Of a stretch of 64,000 nt of DNA, positions 11,448-22,754 are shown in pieces (position 1 is the stretch's first letter; each line of letters opens with the position of its first letter). This DNA comes from Metallyticus violacea. Its lineage: Eukaryota > Arthropoda > Insecta > Mantodea > Metallyticidae. The notes under the pieces were generated by a model. That model was not told where the DNA came from. It saw only the letters and a program-made list of their open reading frames with translations, and did no database searches. A program made the position numbers and the translations under genes. Where the stretch lies: assembly GCA_030762175.1 (NCBI GenBank), contig CM060833.1, positions 156,113,501-156,177,500 on the forward strand, in the 5' to 3' direction.

Positions 11448-12006
11448 GTCGTAGTATTGGTAGCAGTAGTATCGAACCTGGCACTCGCGTACCCCTAGTT
11501 CTCATGCAAATGTTCCCGAGTACAAACGAACGTTGGACAGCCCTCTTTAGGATGTCCGGTCCCTATTTAAAGGGAATCAACCGTTTGGATGATAGGCTGT
11601 GATCGCAATATCTATGAAGGAATGAATGTGCTGGAGTAAGTTAATTCTTTCTACAATGCTCTCAACATCAGCCTAGAGAGTCGAGAGGATATCTAAACAC
11701 TACATTAGTTGTGAGAGATGGGCGGCTGGAGTGAAGTGTACCGTAGGACGGGAGTTTCGATACCTGCTCATTCTCAGGTTGATAACAGATGAAGGTGTCG
11801 GAGAAAAACGATCAAAAGCCCAATTTAAACAAAATTGAGTTGCTGGTGCTATCTAGTTGGAAAGGTGCTATATTCTGAAAAGTGATTACAGTCTACCATA
11901 TGAATTGAAGCCATAGTCCATGTATTGTATGGAAGAATGATCTAAGTCCTGCTTTTTTGCAGAGCAAAGTGCAAGCATTATATTATTTTCCTGTTTAAAA
12001 TTATAA
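10562..12006. other. Unassigned; GC-rich patch
   Basis: Mostly AT-rich. A GC-rich patch at about 10765-10860 (ACGCGGCGCCCGCG) is open on both strands over about 90 codons but matches nothing known to me. A 72-codon minus frame across 11417-11448 is only a trinucleotide repeat read as Ile. Confidence 0.35.
11417..11448. repeat. (TTA)n microsatellite
   Basis: About ten uninterrupted TTA units. Confidence 0.95.
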
Positions 12007-12586
12007 CACGTAATATCACTCACTACGTTCGTGAGTTTATCGGCAATTTCAAACTCGAGTGATATTTATGAGGACTATTTCCAAAATAAAATAAGAATTT
12101 AGATATAATTTCTCTAAACTTGTCTTACAAAATTGTAATACTTGTATATTTGTACTTAACCTATTGAAACCATTTTGCGACAGAAGAATGCCGATTGTAA
12201 GTAATGCCAATAGACAGGATCAAAATACGGGTTTAGAATTATTTCACGAATAGAATATCAATAAAAATAATATATATTTGAAAATCTCACACAGAATATT
12301 AACACTTGCATAAAATGTTATACTTATGAATATCTCTTTGAAAACCTCCATTTTGCGTTATGATTGTCGATTGTCATGCTTTTGTTGCTATTAATAGCTC
12401 CCCACCGCCTGCTAGCAAAAGTGATCAGTGATGCGTTCTCAGGAATTACATAATGGAGATATAGCGTTGGCTACACTGACCACAAGACAAATGCACGTCG
12501 CGTGATAAAACGGATTTGATAAATTAAACTTTTGTTTCGTTTCATTGGTCGATTTTAAGATGACATCACAGAGTGATATAGTCTAC
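12007..12586 (+). mobile_element. Palindromic-ended non-coding repeat (MITE-1a)
   Basis: Bounded by a perfect 11-bp direct repeat TAAAATTATAA at 11996-12006 and 12587-12597. The outer ends are short inverted repeats: TAATATCACTC near the left end and GAGTGATATAG near the right. It has no coding potential. Several blocks are nearly identical to 7438-8230, so this is a dispersed family. Its size and ends fit a non-autonomous DNA transposon. The superfamily is unknown because an 11-bp AT-rich duplication is not diagnostic. Confidence 0.7.
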
Positions 12587-12597
12587 TAAAATTATAA

Positions 12598-13991
12598 TGT
12601 CAGGTTGGCCAGCTTGTATTGCTGATGATCTTGCTACTAGAGCGACAAACATGTTTTAACGGCTACAAAAATGTGTTTATTCATAATGGAAGCTGGTGTT
12701 TGTAGATCTAACAGCGTTTCTGAAAACAGAAATGGAAACAATGGAAATGAAAAGAAAGAAACGTGGAAGAATTAGCGTAGTAACGCCATGAGTTGTAAGC
12801 CCTGTTGTGTTAAGTTATAAATATTGAAAAATTAACACGACAGAAAGAGATAACGGGATTAAAAAGCTTCAACTTGATGGCATCTAAAACTGATCAGGAC
12901 AGCTATTAGTTTTAATTCTTATCAGAGTTAATTCTTTCTTCATCTGAACCCCTTTAATATCATTCCAATTGGCATTGTGGCCACGTGTCTTTAAACTAAA
13001 AATGATTACCCGGTTTTATCAAAGTCCTTTAGTCATATACCTACATCACCTTGGGATTTTTTTCCATTATATAAATCTCCTTTCACTTAAGCAGTTCTGA
13101 TTACCATAACCGTATACTGTAATTCCTTACTGGTCTTTTCTTCTTCTTCACTCTAGATATTCCCCTTTAAAGCAATCTATGTGACACACAGACTGGAAAT
13201 GTTTGGCCATCAATTAGAACTTTTGGCCATCCCAATTTTCAGAAACATTACAAATTCTTTTACTTCCCTCATAGCCTGGGTCTTCACGAAAGGCATTAAA
13301 AATCTCTTAATTTCATCGCTGTCTTTTTGCCTTCATCTACACAGATCATAAACTGTAAATGTATAGATTGAATTGTCGTAAAATAAACTTACCTCACTCT
13401 GTGGAGTCACCAGAATATTTTTTTAAAAAAAGTTTAAGATGAAGACAGACTGCACATAATTTCTCCCCAATTTCCCAAGGAAATTAACCTTTGTATTGCG
13501 GATTATTATTCCGCTTGTAGTGGTATTTTATTTCTGAATATGGATATCTATATAGACAACACAATTTGTATTGATCTGCCTAATTAGCGTAATTCAATTA
13601 CCGTATTAAATGCTCATTCTACTTAAATTTTATAAAAATGTATTAAATGTCAAATAATGAAGATCGTATTCGGTGCATTTAAATGGAAAAGTTTAGTCAA
13701 GATAAAATAAAGTTAGCAGTAAAAACCAATGAAAGTGAGGTCATAAAATTCTCCATAACACCGGCATATTCCCCACTTCTTTATAAGTTAAATATAAGTT
13801 AGTAAGGGCAGCTGTTATTATTCTTCTAGTATAAAAACTGAAAGATATTCATAATTATTTTCTTTATTTCTTTAAAACACACAAACAGTACATTAAAAAC
13901 GCATTATTATATAAAAGCATGAACTGCAGCTCAAGCGGCAAACAAGAACGGAGCATTTATATAGCAATACATGTCGATACAATGATTTAAT
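12598..13991. other. Unassigned AT-rich DNA
   Basis: Nothing recognised over about 1.4 kb. Confidence 0.4.
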
Positions 13992-14305
13992 TTGGCACTA
14001 CAGCCCGGGGTAAGCCTTAGCCTGCCGCGGCGACCGCTACGTCCTCTACCTCCGTCTTACGACTTCATTGATAGAGTGCAGTATTGCAGGGAGCATGTGA
14101 TGAGCATGCCGGCACTCCGCAGGTCGCCGATCATGTGGTTTTGTGATCAAAGAACGCCACCTCTCCATCAGGCAGCTTCCCATATGTGCTGGGTGGACCC
14201 TGTTTCAGACCTCCCTAATTAGAAAAATTCCTAAGAAGGAATGTGGAATTATACCTGGCCCTCCCAGTCAGCAACGTTAACCGTTAGACTGAGGTGATAA
14301 TGTCT
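13992..14305 (-). mobile_element. tRNA-headed SINE (type D)
   Basis: On the minus strand the head reads CTCAGTCTAACGGTTAACG (A-box-like) followed by CTGACTGGGAGGGCCAGGTATAATTCC split over the B box. The body is GC-rich, in contrast with its surroundings, and contains GGCTAAGGCTTACCCCGGGC near its 3' end. An A13 run lies just outside the right edge. The 76-codon plus-strand frame is a shadow. Only one copy is in the window. Confidence 0.55.
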
Positions 14306-15754
14306 GGGAGGAAAAAAAAAAAAAGCAATTACTTACAATATAATAAAACTAGTGAATAATTATTTTTTCAATTACTAATTACATGTTCTCATATGTCAGA
14401 TAAAGGATAAACGCCCCTGATCCGATGGATATGATAGCTCCATATTCCCAAAAAACAGAGCTATATTATTACAACTTGCAACTGTCGATATTGTTAAGCT
14501 CGTTTCCTTTAAAATGTCTCTTTCCAGCTTGCAAGCAAGATGAAAAAAGCAAGATAGAAAATAAATTAATTATATAGAAGTAGTTAATACAATATATAAC
14601 AAGTACAACAGTGACATTCCCTAACTAGAAACGTCGCGTCGTCCTATAATCTATGCTATAAAGCCAGTCATATGGAAGCAGTTTTTTTTTTATTTTTAAA
14701 AAATATAATATTTCAAGTATCGATAAGACAATTTTTCCCCGTTATTTGACATGTATGTATTGCCCAAGAATCTGCGTTCTATACTTTCGACTAGAAACTT
14801 GCTAAAAAGGAAGTAAATGCATTGCTTGAAATGCTTCTACCTGATGTAGTATCAACGTTTCATCCATTCTGTCTGTCTCTTGTTGGGGATAGAGCATTTC
14901 AGCTGGCTGGAAGTGTGAAAAGAAAACCATCCTGCTTTACTGTGCTTGAAGTTCAACAAAGTTTTTTTTTTTTTTTTTAAATATTAGACATCCTACCTAA
15001 GCATTTTTTTCCAGAAAAGGTGCCTATTTCATGCTCGTCCTGTGATAAGAGTACTATGGACGAGCTATATTATTGTCAAAAATTTTTTTTGTAAAACTGT
15101 TGGAAATTTTTCATAAAGGAGTAAAGCTTATTTATTGTATGAAAGTCATTCAAGTTCCAAAAATCAGAATTTCAAGATCTGCAGATACTTAGGAGTTCTG
15201 CAATCAATATGCTCAGCAGTTCAGTGCCTGGCCACAGTGTTCTAAATAATTTATGGTGAAGTTTCCTACCTCATTCTGAGTCATGACTTGGGAATAAAGT
15301 CAATATTTTCATTGTATACATTGGTACTTTTTATACAAGGAAGTATACTTGTAAATTATTGCCTGTTTTCATGATTTTGCATTCTTGTTTCATTTGCTTT
15401 AAACTTTTACTAAAAAAATGCTACTTTAATCATTTTTATCCTTCAGATGGGGGGGGGGAACCATCGCACTATAAAACATACAATGAAACAATATGTTGAC
15501 CCTGTTGGCAAACAACATATTTAATTATTTTATTTTTCTTATTTATCAAAACAGTAAAGTACAACTTTCAGCCTGTATAAAAACACAGCAGGTAATAAGA
15601 TATAGTTGCACTGTTAAAAAACTGCATTATGACAATAAATTAAATTTTTGGGTTGCATATAATTGTAGTATCTAGGAGAAAAATATGCTTAACATAAAAT
15701 ACAAACATTCAATCAAATCTCTGGGGTCATGAATAGGAAGTTAAAGAAAACTTG
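14306..15754. other. Unassigned; homopolymer runs
   Basis: AT-rich with long A and T runs (14314-14326, 14681-14690, 14962-14979) and a G run at 15450-15458. No gene recognised; the 60-codon frame at 15493-15675 is low in complexity. Confidence 0.4.
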
Positions 15755-16070
15755 AATTGGAGCCGTACTCAAATGTTACAAAATAGTGGTGTAACTGGTT
15801 CTTTACATGGCAGTAAATGTTGAACACTCATTAGAAGGTAAAAAGCACATTTTGGACAGAAGAAATGAGATCTGTAAGATCAGTAAAATAATTCACACTA
15901 CAGGAATAGATACGAAATGAAAGTATAGGAAAAAGGTGTATTTAAATGGCAAAATATTAAATAAACACATCAAGATAGGATGAAATTTTAGAATATAAAC
16001 TTAAAGGTAGAAGAGAGATCGGTCGACCGATGAAACTATGGGCTGATAAATAGTCGCAAACATATTCGTT
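15755..16070 (+). pseudogene. LINE reverse transcriptase C-terminal remnant
   Basis: With frame changes the plus strand reads LKCYKIVV, LVLYMAVNVEHSLEG, DRRNEICK and finally GRREIGRPMKLWAD. This follows the common C-terminus of arthropod LINE proteins (YK...P.LLYGSE.W...ILDRRNE...GRR.IGRP.KRW.D). Several stops interrupt it. It is short and old, and the lineage is uncertain. Confidence 0.6.
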
Positions 16071-16519
16071 CTTAAAGCTTGAAGTACATGCTTTTGCTCA
16101 TGATTGGGAATTCATTTTTACATTTATTATAACATAAATGTGAAACACTTTCCATTGTGCAAATGAACACATGTTTCAAATAACTTATATTAAGAAACTG
16201 TGGCACAAATCTTTTCTGTCATTATAATTATCCTATACAGTATACAAATTAGGTACATGATGGGTCGTTATCTAGCACTTTGTTGTGGAACATTACAGCA
16301 AAGTTGATCTCTGTGTTTTCTTTGAGTTAGAATTTCCTGCGTGTAAGTCAACGACACCGATCTCGTAGAACGTCTTGGGAAAAACTGATGAGAGAATTTC
16401 CGCAGCCATAATACACTGATTAGAGTCGAAGAAATCATGAAGTAATTAACTGTCAAGTATACCTAAACGGCGTAGATCAACATTCATTTCAAAGCCTTCT
16501 ATGACAAATTTAGGAATGC
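16071..16519. other. Unassigned DNA
   Basis: No gene recognised; the 62-codon minus frame at 16268-16456 has no similarity I know. Confidence 0.35.
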
Positions 16520-16640
16520 ATAAGAGTCCAATTCAAGGTGTGAAACAGCTGATCAATCTTGCTCAGAAACCTCTTTCAGGCTCGAGGTAAACAATAACAA
16601 GTTTTTTTCCCCCTAAAAGCCATACCCAAGTCCTTAAAGA
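16520..16640 (-). mobile_element. Decayed SINE-B fragment
   Basis: The run GTGTGAAACAGCTGATCAAT, then CTTGCTCAGAAACCTCTTTC and CAGGCTCGAGGT, follows the SINE-B body (compare the 5700-5750 stretch) with many substitutions. Head and tail are missing, so it is the oldest copy in the window. Confidence 0.7.
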
Positions 16641-18720
16641 GAGTTAGTCCAAGGTGTCCCTGCCTTCTCTGTTATAGTCCCACACGTTATAGTAATAACG
16701 TGCTGTTCTCATAGGGCTCATGTGATGCAGTTCGAGAGTATTTCTTTAGTATCACCTTTAATCACAACTTTACAGAAATAACCAACTTCGTAGATAACCT
16801 GCACCGAGAACGACGTGTAATCTCAATCGGGAGAGGTTGCTGATGATATGGGAGCACCATAATCGTCGAGTCTGTCAAAGGTTCAAATGGTACAGGCTCA
16901 TTTGCGAAAAATAAATTCTTCTTCATGCGAGAGTAACTGTGGATAGACGTGCCTTCCAGCTACCGTATGGTAACGTCTTGCCTATTGCACAAGAGCAGAG
17001 GGAGTTTATCACATGCTGTAAACGGAGCATATCCACCTTCACTCACTCTGTTGTTAGCTCTATTAATTGCGTTGTAAACAAACACATGACTTCGTTTAGA
17101 GGTCCTTACAATGACTTTTGAATTACTTTCTTTTATATACCTACTTTCTTATACATACATTTTTACAAAATGGTTCATATACATTCAATGTCAAAACTAC
17201 ATTTTGTTAAGTCAGAAATGATGCTGGTTTAAAGAAAAGTCATTTGTGTTAACCAAACAGTGTTTTCTCTCAAACTCATAAAAATCTGTGTGACCGCCAC
17301 TGATACCGCAGTAGTGTGTTTGTTTATAGTTCAGCCAATAGGCTATCGCTGGGATGAAGGATCTATCCACACTTTCAGAACACGATATTCCATTTCTGCG
17401 TTAAGGTGTCATAACATTTGGTTTGAGGAAATGGAACGCAATAACAGTAGGTGCGTGTATTGCGAAATATTTCAGGGGACAAAAATCACGAAAGATAAAC
17501 TGTAAACAAGCTGTTTATAGAGATCCTATTCTTAGGCTTCACCTCCAAGAAAGAAATGCAATAAACTTTAACAGGGAAGAAGATTATTCTTAGTACAGCT
17601 TTATTATGATGTTATAATTTGATACTTGTGGTACCGTTGGTTATGAGTATGCGTAAGTGTTTTGATCTTAGTTTCTTGCTAATTGCGTTATGGTTATGTT
17701 CTAAACATAAATTACAAGAATCTCACAATATTTGAGATGACTAAATGTAATTAATGCCCAAATTGGTTGTTTGTAAGATCGCAATAAAATAATATAATAT
17801 TCGTGAAATTAATTTCTCATATGTACCTCCCCGCCAAAGTTCAAACTAAGAGAGGTCTCAGTAAGTAAGTTATGCAATGTTTTGTGGATCAGTTTATCTT
17901 GGAAAAATACAATATTTTATGTTTATTATCTCTTAAATTTTGCATGATATATTGTGTATGTTTCATTTTCTCCTATACACACAAGTATGTATAACATGGG
18001 CCTTGCGGTCGTATATGCTACTACTGTAACAATCTATGCATACAAACACATCGATATACTTACATCACGCGTTTTCTATAAGTAATTTTACACACAAACA
18101 TGAAAAGAACCCCTACCCCTGAACTCCTTTATTTACCCCTCCTCCCCAACTCCCCTCTCTTCACTATAGCCATTAACTTTCTTTGTCTGGTCTTCGCTGG
18201 AAATATTCCCGATTTGTGTGTGTATCTTTCATGCACCAACAATGCCCAGCAGATGTTCAAACTTCTGTTGGAATTCAGAAATTGTAGCGGCATTGAATGC
18301 AATTAGCTTTTAAATAGGAAGTTAGAACTTATGTCAGTTATAAGCAATGAGCAGAAATTGAATGTCTTTTTGTGGAAAATGAAACCTTCAGCACTCAGAA
18401 TTTGCGGCATTGCCGAACCTAGTGCAAAAATATTACTATAAACAAAAGAAAGTAGAGGCAGTCTCGCTGATTTAACGCTGCGGGCGGCCGCACAGTTGCA
18501 CGATAATGTGAAACGTGCCGACACCCTTATCGGAACGACCGGCAAATATAAATTAAAAAAAACAACTTTATATTTTACTTATTATCTTAGTCGGCAGTTT
18601 CATACAATTACTATAAATACTCAAAGATCAGCGATAAAGCCTAGCTGCTCATATAATGAACAAAGAACCGTGTTCTGAAGATTGGCGATTTATTGTTCAG
18701 CACCGTGACCAAGGAGTTTT
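16641..18720. other. Unassigned DNA
   Basis: About 2 kb without a recognised feature. Frames at 16939-17121, 17260-17505, 18100-18306 and 18303-18545 are short, overlap on both strands or are compositionally odd. A small GC patch (GCGGGCGGCCGC) lies at 18479-18490. Confidence 0.35.
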
Positions 18721-18877
18721 AATAGTGTTTAACGCCCGTTTTTACTACTGCGGCACCACAGGCGATTTACACTGATGATACATGAGATGAAATGATAAAT
18801 TGGGAAAGCATTTATTAAGAAAGGAAACGTTCCAGGCCTAAGTTTAGAGTACCTCTCCGGCATTTGCCATTTATGAA
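18721..18877 (-). mobile_element. SINE-A copy, head missing
   Basis: Holds the 3' part of SINE-A, from the GTGTTTAACGCCCG end to CATTTGCCATTTATGA, then stops abruptly. The tRNA-like head is absent, as in 5'-truncated retrotransposition or later deletion. Confidence 0.88.
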
Positions 18878-19472
18878 ACTTCTATTCATCACTTCGAGCT
18901 TGAGACATAATACAATCCATCCACAGTGTCAGGAAACTCCTTTCGAAATAAAAAGTTCAAAGTAATACCGTCAGCCGATCAAGTTGTGGTCATATTCTTC
19001 TGATACTCTGAAGAGTTTATTTTGATTGATGTGTTATTGCTTCGTAGTAAAACAATTAACTCCGAAGTGTCTGTCAAAACTCTTCGGAAGTATAAGATGT
19101 TCTGAAGCATCCATCTCACAAAAAGGTAATGAAAGTTCTCAAAACAATGCAGTCACGCAACACTAAACTTCGGTAAATTGTCAATCACCTGCAGTGCCGA
19201 CATAGCACCCTCTAATTTCCATCTCTAAAAGGTGCAGTTCGCTGATGGAGAATGACCGAGTCAGAGCCGCAATACGAACATGTTAGAGAAAGATTTTGTG
19301 AAAGCGTTTGCCAACTAAATGGGGATTAGTCATACATTTGCAAGGAGATTATACACAAAAAATATAAATAATTGTAATTTAACCAAAGAATGGAGGAAAA
19401 TTTAGTCTGTTTAAAACTAAAATAAAACAAAAGTTCAAAGTGAGACAATGTATTGCAATAGTTATTGAATAC
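18878..19472. other. Unassigned DNA
   Basis: No feature recognised. Confidence 0.35.
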
Positions 19473-19485
19473 TTCTTGATGAGGG

Positions 19486-19781
19486 TCGGTTCGGGTGGTG
19501 TAGGGGTTACCATACTTGCCTTCCAAACCCAAGATCGGCGGTTCAAATCCGGCCAGCATTGATGGATTTTTTCGGGCGTAAAAATACTAAGTATGGCTTC
19601 TTTCGGAAGGAAAGCAAAGCCATAGGTCCCGTATCGTACATTTACGGCACGATAAAGAACCTCAAGCCTGAAAGAAGAGGCCTCTGAGAAAAATTTGTCG
19701 GCCGTTTCACGCTCTGAATTGATTGAGACGCTGCTGACCTGAGATATTAAAGAGCGTCCTTAAATAAACCAAATCAATCAA
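19486..19781 (+). mobile_element. SINE-B copy with 13-bp duplication
   Basis: Full-length plus-strand copy from GGTGGTGTAGGGGTTACC through a B box of GGTTCAAATCC to a tail of AATAAACCAAATCAATCAA. Flanks TTCTTGATGAGGG (19473-19485) and TTCTTAATAAGGG (19782-19794) match at 11 of 13 positions, the expected aged duplication. Confidence 0.9.
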
Positions 19782-19944
19782 TTCTTAATAAGGGCCATGA
19801 ATTACATCAGACATTACCAAATTTGAACTGTTTAAAAATAGCTATTTTTTCGGTGTATTTTATTTCAGCTTGTTCGTTTTACCGGTTTTGTCACCCGTGG
19901 TAGAAATATCCTGCCTTATCCACAGATTGAGGGCATATTTTTAG

Positions 19945-20215
19945 AAAAATTCCTTGAAAACGTACAAGGTCTCTTGTTTCCACGAATTGCAGGCTAATGA
20001 TCCTCATATTCGGGTACATTTCTGTGATTTAACGTTAGGGGACGTTAATGGTAGAGTAATTGATTCACGTTTAATATTCTTTATACAAGAAGCATGGTTC
20101 TATTTACGCGATCGTGTTTTAAAATATACCAAAAAAATTAATTTTATACACGAAATCCCCTTTGTTGATAAAAAGATTAGGTATGGTGGGCAGTAAATGC
20201 AAACAGAGCATAACA
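19945..20215 (+). pseudogene. DUF4817/DDE-type transposase fragment
   Basis: Encodes YKVSCFHELQANDPHIRVHF, then VNGRVIDSRLIFFIQEAWFYLR and IHEIPF. This is the N-terminal part of the DDE domain in a large arthropod family of Tc1-mariner-like transposases carrying an N-terminal DUF4817 helix-turn-helix. The first catalytic Asp, normally in FSDEAWF, is replaced by Gln (FIQEAWF). Neither the N-terminal helix-turn-helix nor the later catalytic blocks is present. It is an isolated dead piece. Confidence 0.7.
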
Positions 20216-20242
20216 TAAATGCAGAAAGATATATGTGTGTGT

Positions 20243-20276
20243 CACGCGCGCACTCACACGCGCGCGCGCGCGTGTC
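20243..20276. repeat. CG/CA-rich simple repeat
   Basis: Alternating CACGCGCG-type sequence at the left edge of a SINE-A copy. It replaces that copy's first 15-20 bases, including most of the A box. Confidence 0.85.
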
Positions 20277-20833
20277 GTTAGGCGCGGACTCGTAAGCGGC
20301 AGGTCTGGCTTTCGAAACCCGTCAGGTCGACCTCCGTGACTGAGGTTTTTCCAGGTTTCCTTCAGTCCTCATAAATGGCAAATGCCGGGGAGGTACCCTA
20401 AACGTAGGCCTGGAACAACTCGGATACACAAAACAGCTCTGGAAAACACGAGGATCAAGCCCTACAAACCAACTGGACACATTACGGGACAACGGCCGCA
20501 ATCATATTGTGATTGGCGGACCGCAGCCAATAAGATTGAGGGGGCGGACGTGCCACTCCAAGCATCCCTTTAGCTACACAGTCTTTAGTCATCCTCTGAA
20601 GATGCCCGACGGAGAGACGAGCGAAACGTCGGGTGTTTCAACATATTCTAGACCACGGCCAACAAGCCAGGAAAGTTCATTTCGTTGGATCAACGCCTGC
20701 CGTGAAAGCCTAAGGATTTAGGCATGGAATGTTTCCTTCCTTGAAAGTCCTTTTCCAATATTTCATTTCATGTATCACCAGTGTCCACTGCCTGTGGTGC
20801 CTCAGTAGTAAAAATGGGCGATAAACACCATTC
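20273..20833 (+). mobile_element. SINE-A copy split by another repeat
   Basis: The two halves (20273-20415 and 20719-20833) together make one SINE-A. The left half begins within the A box; the right half ends in GGGCGATAAACACCATTC. The break is at the TAGGCCTGGAA block, duplicated on both sides of the intruder. Confidence 0.88.
20416..20718 (+). mobile_element. 303-bp repeat nested in SINE-A
   Basis: Flanked by TAGGCCTGGAA (20405-20415) and TAGGCATGGAA (20719-20729), a one-mismatch 11-bp duplication. It contains a hairpin with arms CCCGACG (20605-20611) and CGTCGGG (20627-20633) followed by GACCACGGCCAACAAGCC. A related sequence is at 60299-60425, and the inverted ends at 5349 and 6306 share parts. 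It may be the 3' end of a non-LTR or Penelope-like element, which often carry such GAAACGTC hairpins, but the family is not identified. Confidence 0.7.
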
Positions 20834-21277
20834 AAAAAAAGAGGAAAAGAAAGAAACAATATAGGAATGACATACTGAGAATATGTGATTTTTATTTATG
20901 GGAAATGTAAAATAAAGTATATGGAGCAAATTCACGCCCTTTTGAAGAATTGAAAAAAGTGAGAAACTGACTTAATTTCTGACGATAAACTGAAATATGT
21001 TAAAGACAATTGTCTTAAAAGATGTCGTATGGTATATGCTTATTTTCATTGTAATTGTAGTTTTCATTTCGAGGACAAACCCGGTTGCGTAATTATTTCA
21101 TACGCTTCACCGGGAGCTACGGCTCTGGCTGCCGACCTACCAGTTGCCATAAAACGGGCGACAAAACCATGAAAGAGCCAGAATATCTCTGTCCTCCGAC
21201 CTCTGTGGTAATCTACAATGCTGGTCATGTTCCCTGAGAAACTGCCATTGGGTCAGCTTATTTCGCATACTTGAAAA
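20834..21277. other. Unassigned DNA
   Basis: No feature recognised, although the last 200 bases are richer in GC and could belong to an unidentified repeat abutting the SINE that follows. Confidence 0.35.
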
Positions 21278-21512
21278 CGACCTCCGTGATCTTGTAATCA
21301 GCAGGTGTGCCTGAAAATCTGGAGGTCCCATGTTGGAATTTCGTGAGATGAGTTGCTTGGGTAAGATTTTTCCCGAAGTTCTTCCTTACCCTGTAAAGTT
21401 GAATACCCGGTAACATAACGGTTGTGGACTTCGCACTTATTTACATATTCCTTTCATGGATCGTCTCTGTAGATCTTTGTGGTTATGACGGAGGTTAAAC
21501 AACAAACAAAAA
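21278..21512 (+). mobile_element. tRNA-headed SINE (type C)
   Basis: The head CCTCCGTGATCTTGTAATCA followed by GCAGGTGTGCC resembles a decayed Glu/Gly-type tRNA A-box region. GGAGGTCCCATGTTGGAATT holds a decayed B box. The body ends in GGAGGTTAAACAACAAACAA, a tail like that of SINE-A (GTTAAAC). Single copy in the window. Confidence 0.6.
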
Positions 21513-21994
21513 TAGTTCAAAACGCTTTGAGATGTAACTGTAATATGTTAATTACTACACATTCATGCTTTATACACGCTATGCACATAATTTCGGTGAA
21601 TTCCTAAATTACCAGTTTGTGAACAAAGGTTTGTTTGCATATAATTAAATGGATGCAAATAGCGCTTGGATAATGTTTAAAGAAAATTGCGAAACATTTG
21701 ACAAGTGCTTGTTACAGGAACGTTTTAGAGGCTGCACTGCTTCCAAATCGTTTTGCCGATACCAGACCCCATCTTCCCAAATGAGCTTTCCCGCAACCTT
21801 TGAAAAAGAAACAAGTTTAAAGCTAATGAGAATCTTCGCGTAGGTTTTTATTACCAATAGAATTTCCTGGAATGATGAAGGTGCAATTTCCGGAAAAATG
21901 TCAGACAAAATTCAGATGATTTTTGTTCCACTTGAAGTATGAAGTCGAGATCCTTTGTTTGGTATGGGACAAGTCTTGATCTTTTACTGTACTA
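21513..21994. other. Unassigned DNA
   Basis: Overlapping opposite-strand frames at 21645-21908 and 21649-21843 cancel each other as evidence. No feature recognised. Confidence 0.35.
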
Positions 21995-22260
21995 CCGCCA
22001 AGAATGGCCGAGATCGTTAAGGCGCGGATTCGTGAGCGGAGGTCTGGGGTTCGAATCCCGTCCGGACCGTCCTCCCTAATTGAGTTTTTTCCAGGTTTTT
22101 CTCAGTCCTTATAAGTGGCAAATGCCGGGGAGGTACCCTAAACTTAGACCTGGAACGTTTCCTAAAAATCCTTTCCCAATATATAATTTCATCTTATGCA
22201 ATCAGTGTTCACCTCCTGTGGTAACTCAGTAGTAAAAACGGGCGTTAAACACCATTAAAA
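21995..22260 (+). mobile_element. SINE-A copy
   Basis: Full-length: TGGCCGAGATCGTTAAGGCG A box, GGTTCGAATCCCG B box, GGGGAGGTACCCTAAACTTA body, GGGCGTTAAACACCATT end and a short A-rich tail. Confidence 0.93.
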
Positions 22261-22464
22261 AAATAAAGAACTCTCACATTATTCAGAAATGAAATCTCCA
22301 TGGCTGCAGGTGTTGAGAGACTTTCGGCAAAAACGTGATAGTAAAGTGAAAATGTAGAGTAGATCAAAGTTAGAAAATAAAAGGATATTAGGAGACATGG
22401 CTTATTAAGAACTACAAGCAATCACAACTATTTTTTTAAGAACGAAGTGTTTTATGTATATAAA

Positions 22465-22703
22465 CCGCGACGGGTGGCCGAGGTCGCTAAGGCGCGAATT
22501 TGTGCGCGGAAGGTCTGGGGTTCAAATCCCGCCAGGATCTTCCTCCCTGATAGGGTTTTTTTTTCAGGTTTTCCTCAGTCCGCATAAATGGCAACTGCTG
22601 GGGAGGTACCCTATACTTTGGTCTGGAAACGTTTTTTTTCCTTAACAAAAAAATCCACCGCTTGTGGTACCTCAGTTGTAAAAACAGGCGTTAAACACCA
22701 TTC
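22465..22703 (+). mobile_element. SINE-A copy with (ATGT)n tail
   Basis: Full-length head with a small internal deletion before the 3' end. It stops in GGCGTTAAACACCATTCA and runs straight into an ATGT/AT microsatellite. It lies only about 205 bp from the preceding SINE-A in the same orientation. Confidence 0.92.
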
Positions 22704-22705
22704 AA

Positions 22706-22752
22706 TATGTATATATATGTATGTACGTATGTATGTATGTATATATATACAT
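22706..22752. repeat. ATGT/AT microsatellite
   Basis: Mixed TATA and ATGT units directly at the SINE tail, likely grown from that tail. Confidence 0.9.
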
Positions 22753-22754
22753 AC

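Noticed and set aside
20590..20640. Hammerhead ribozyme (CTGAAGA ... GAAAC) in the repeat at 20416
   Set aside because: The bases after CTGAAGA pair with those after GAAA as a simple hairpin; stems I and II of a hammerhead cannot be drawn.
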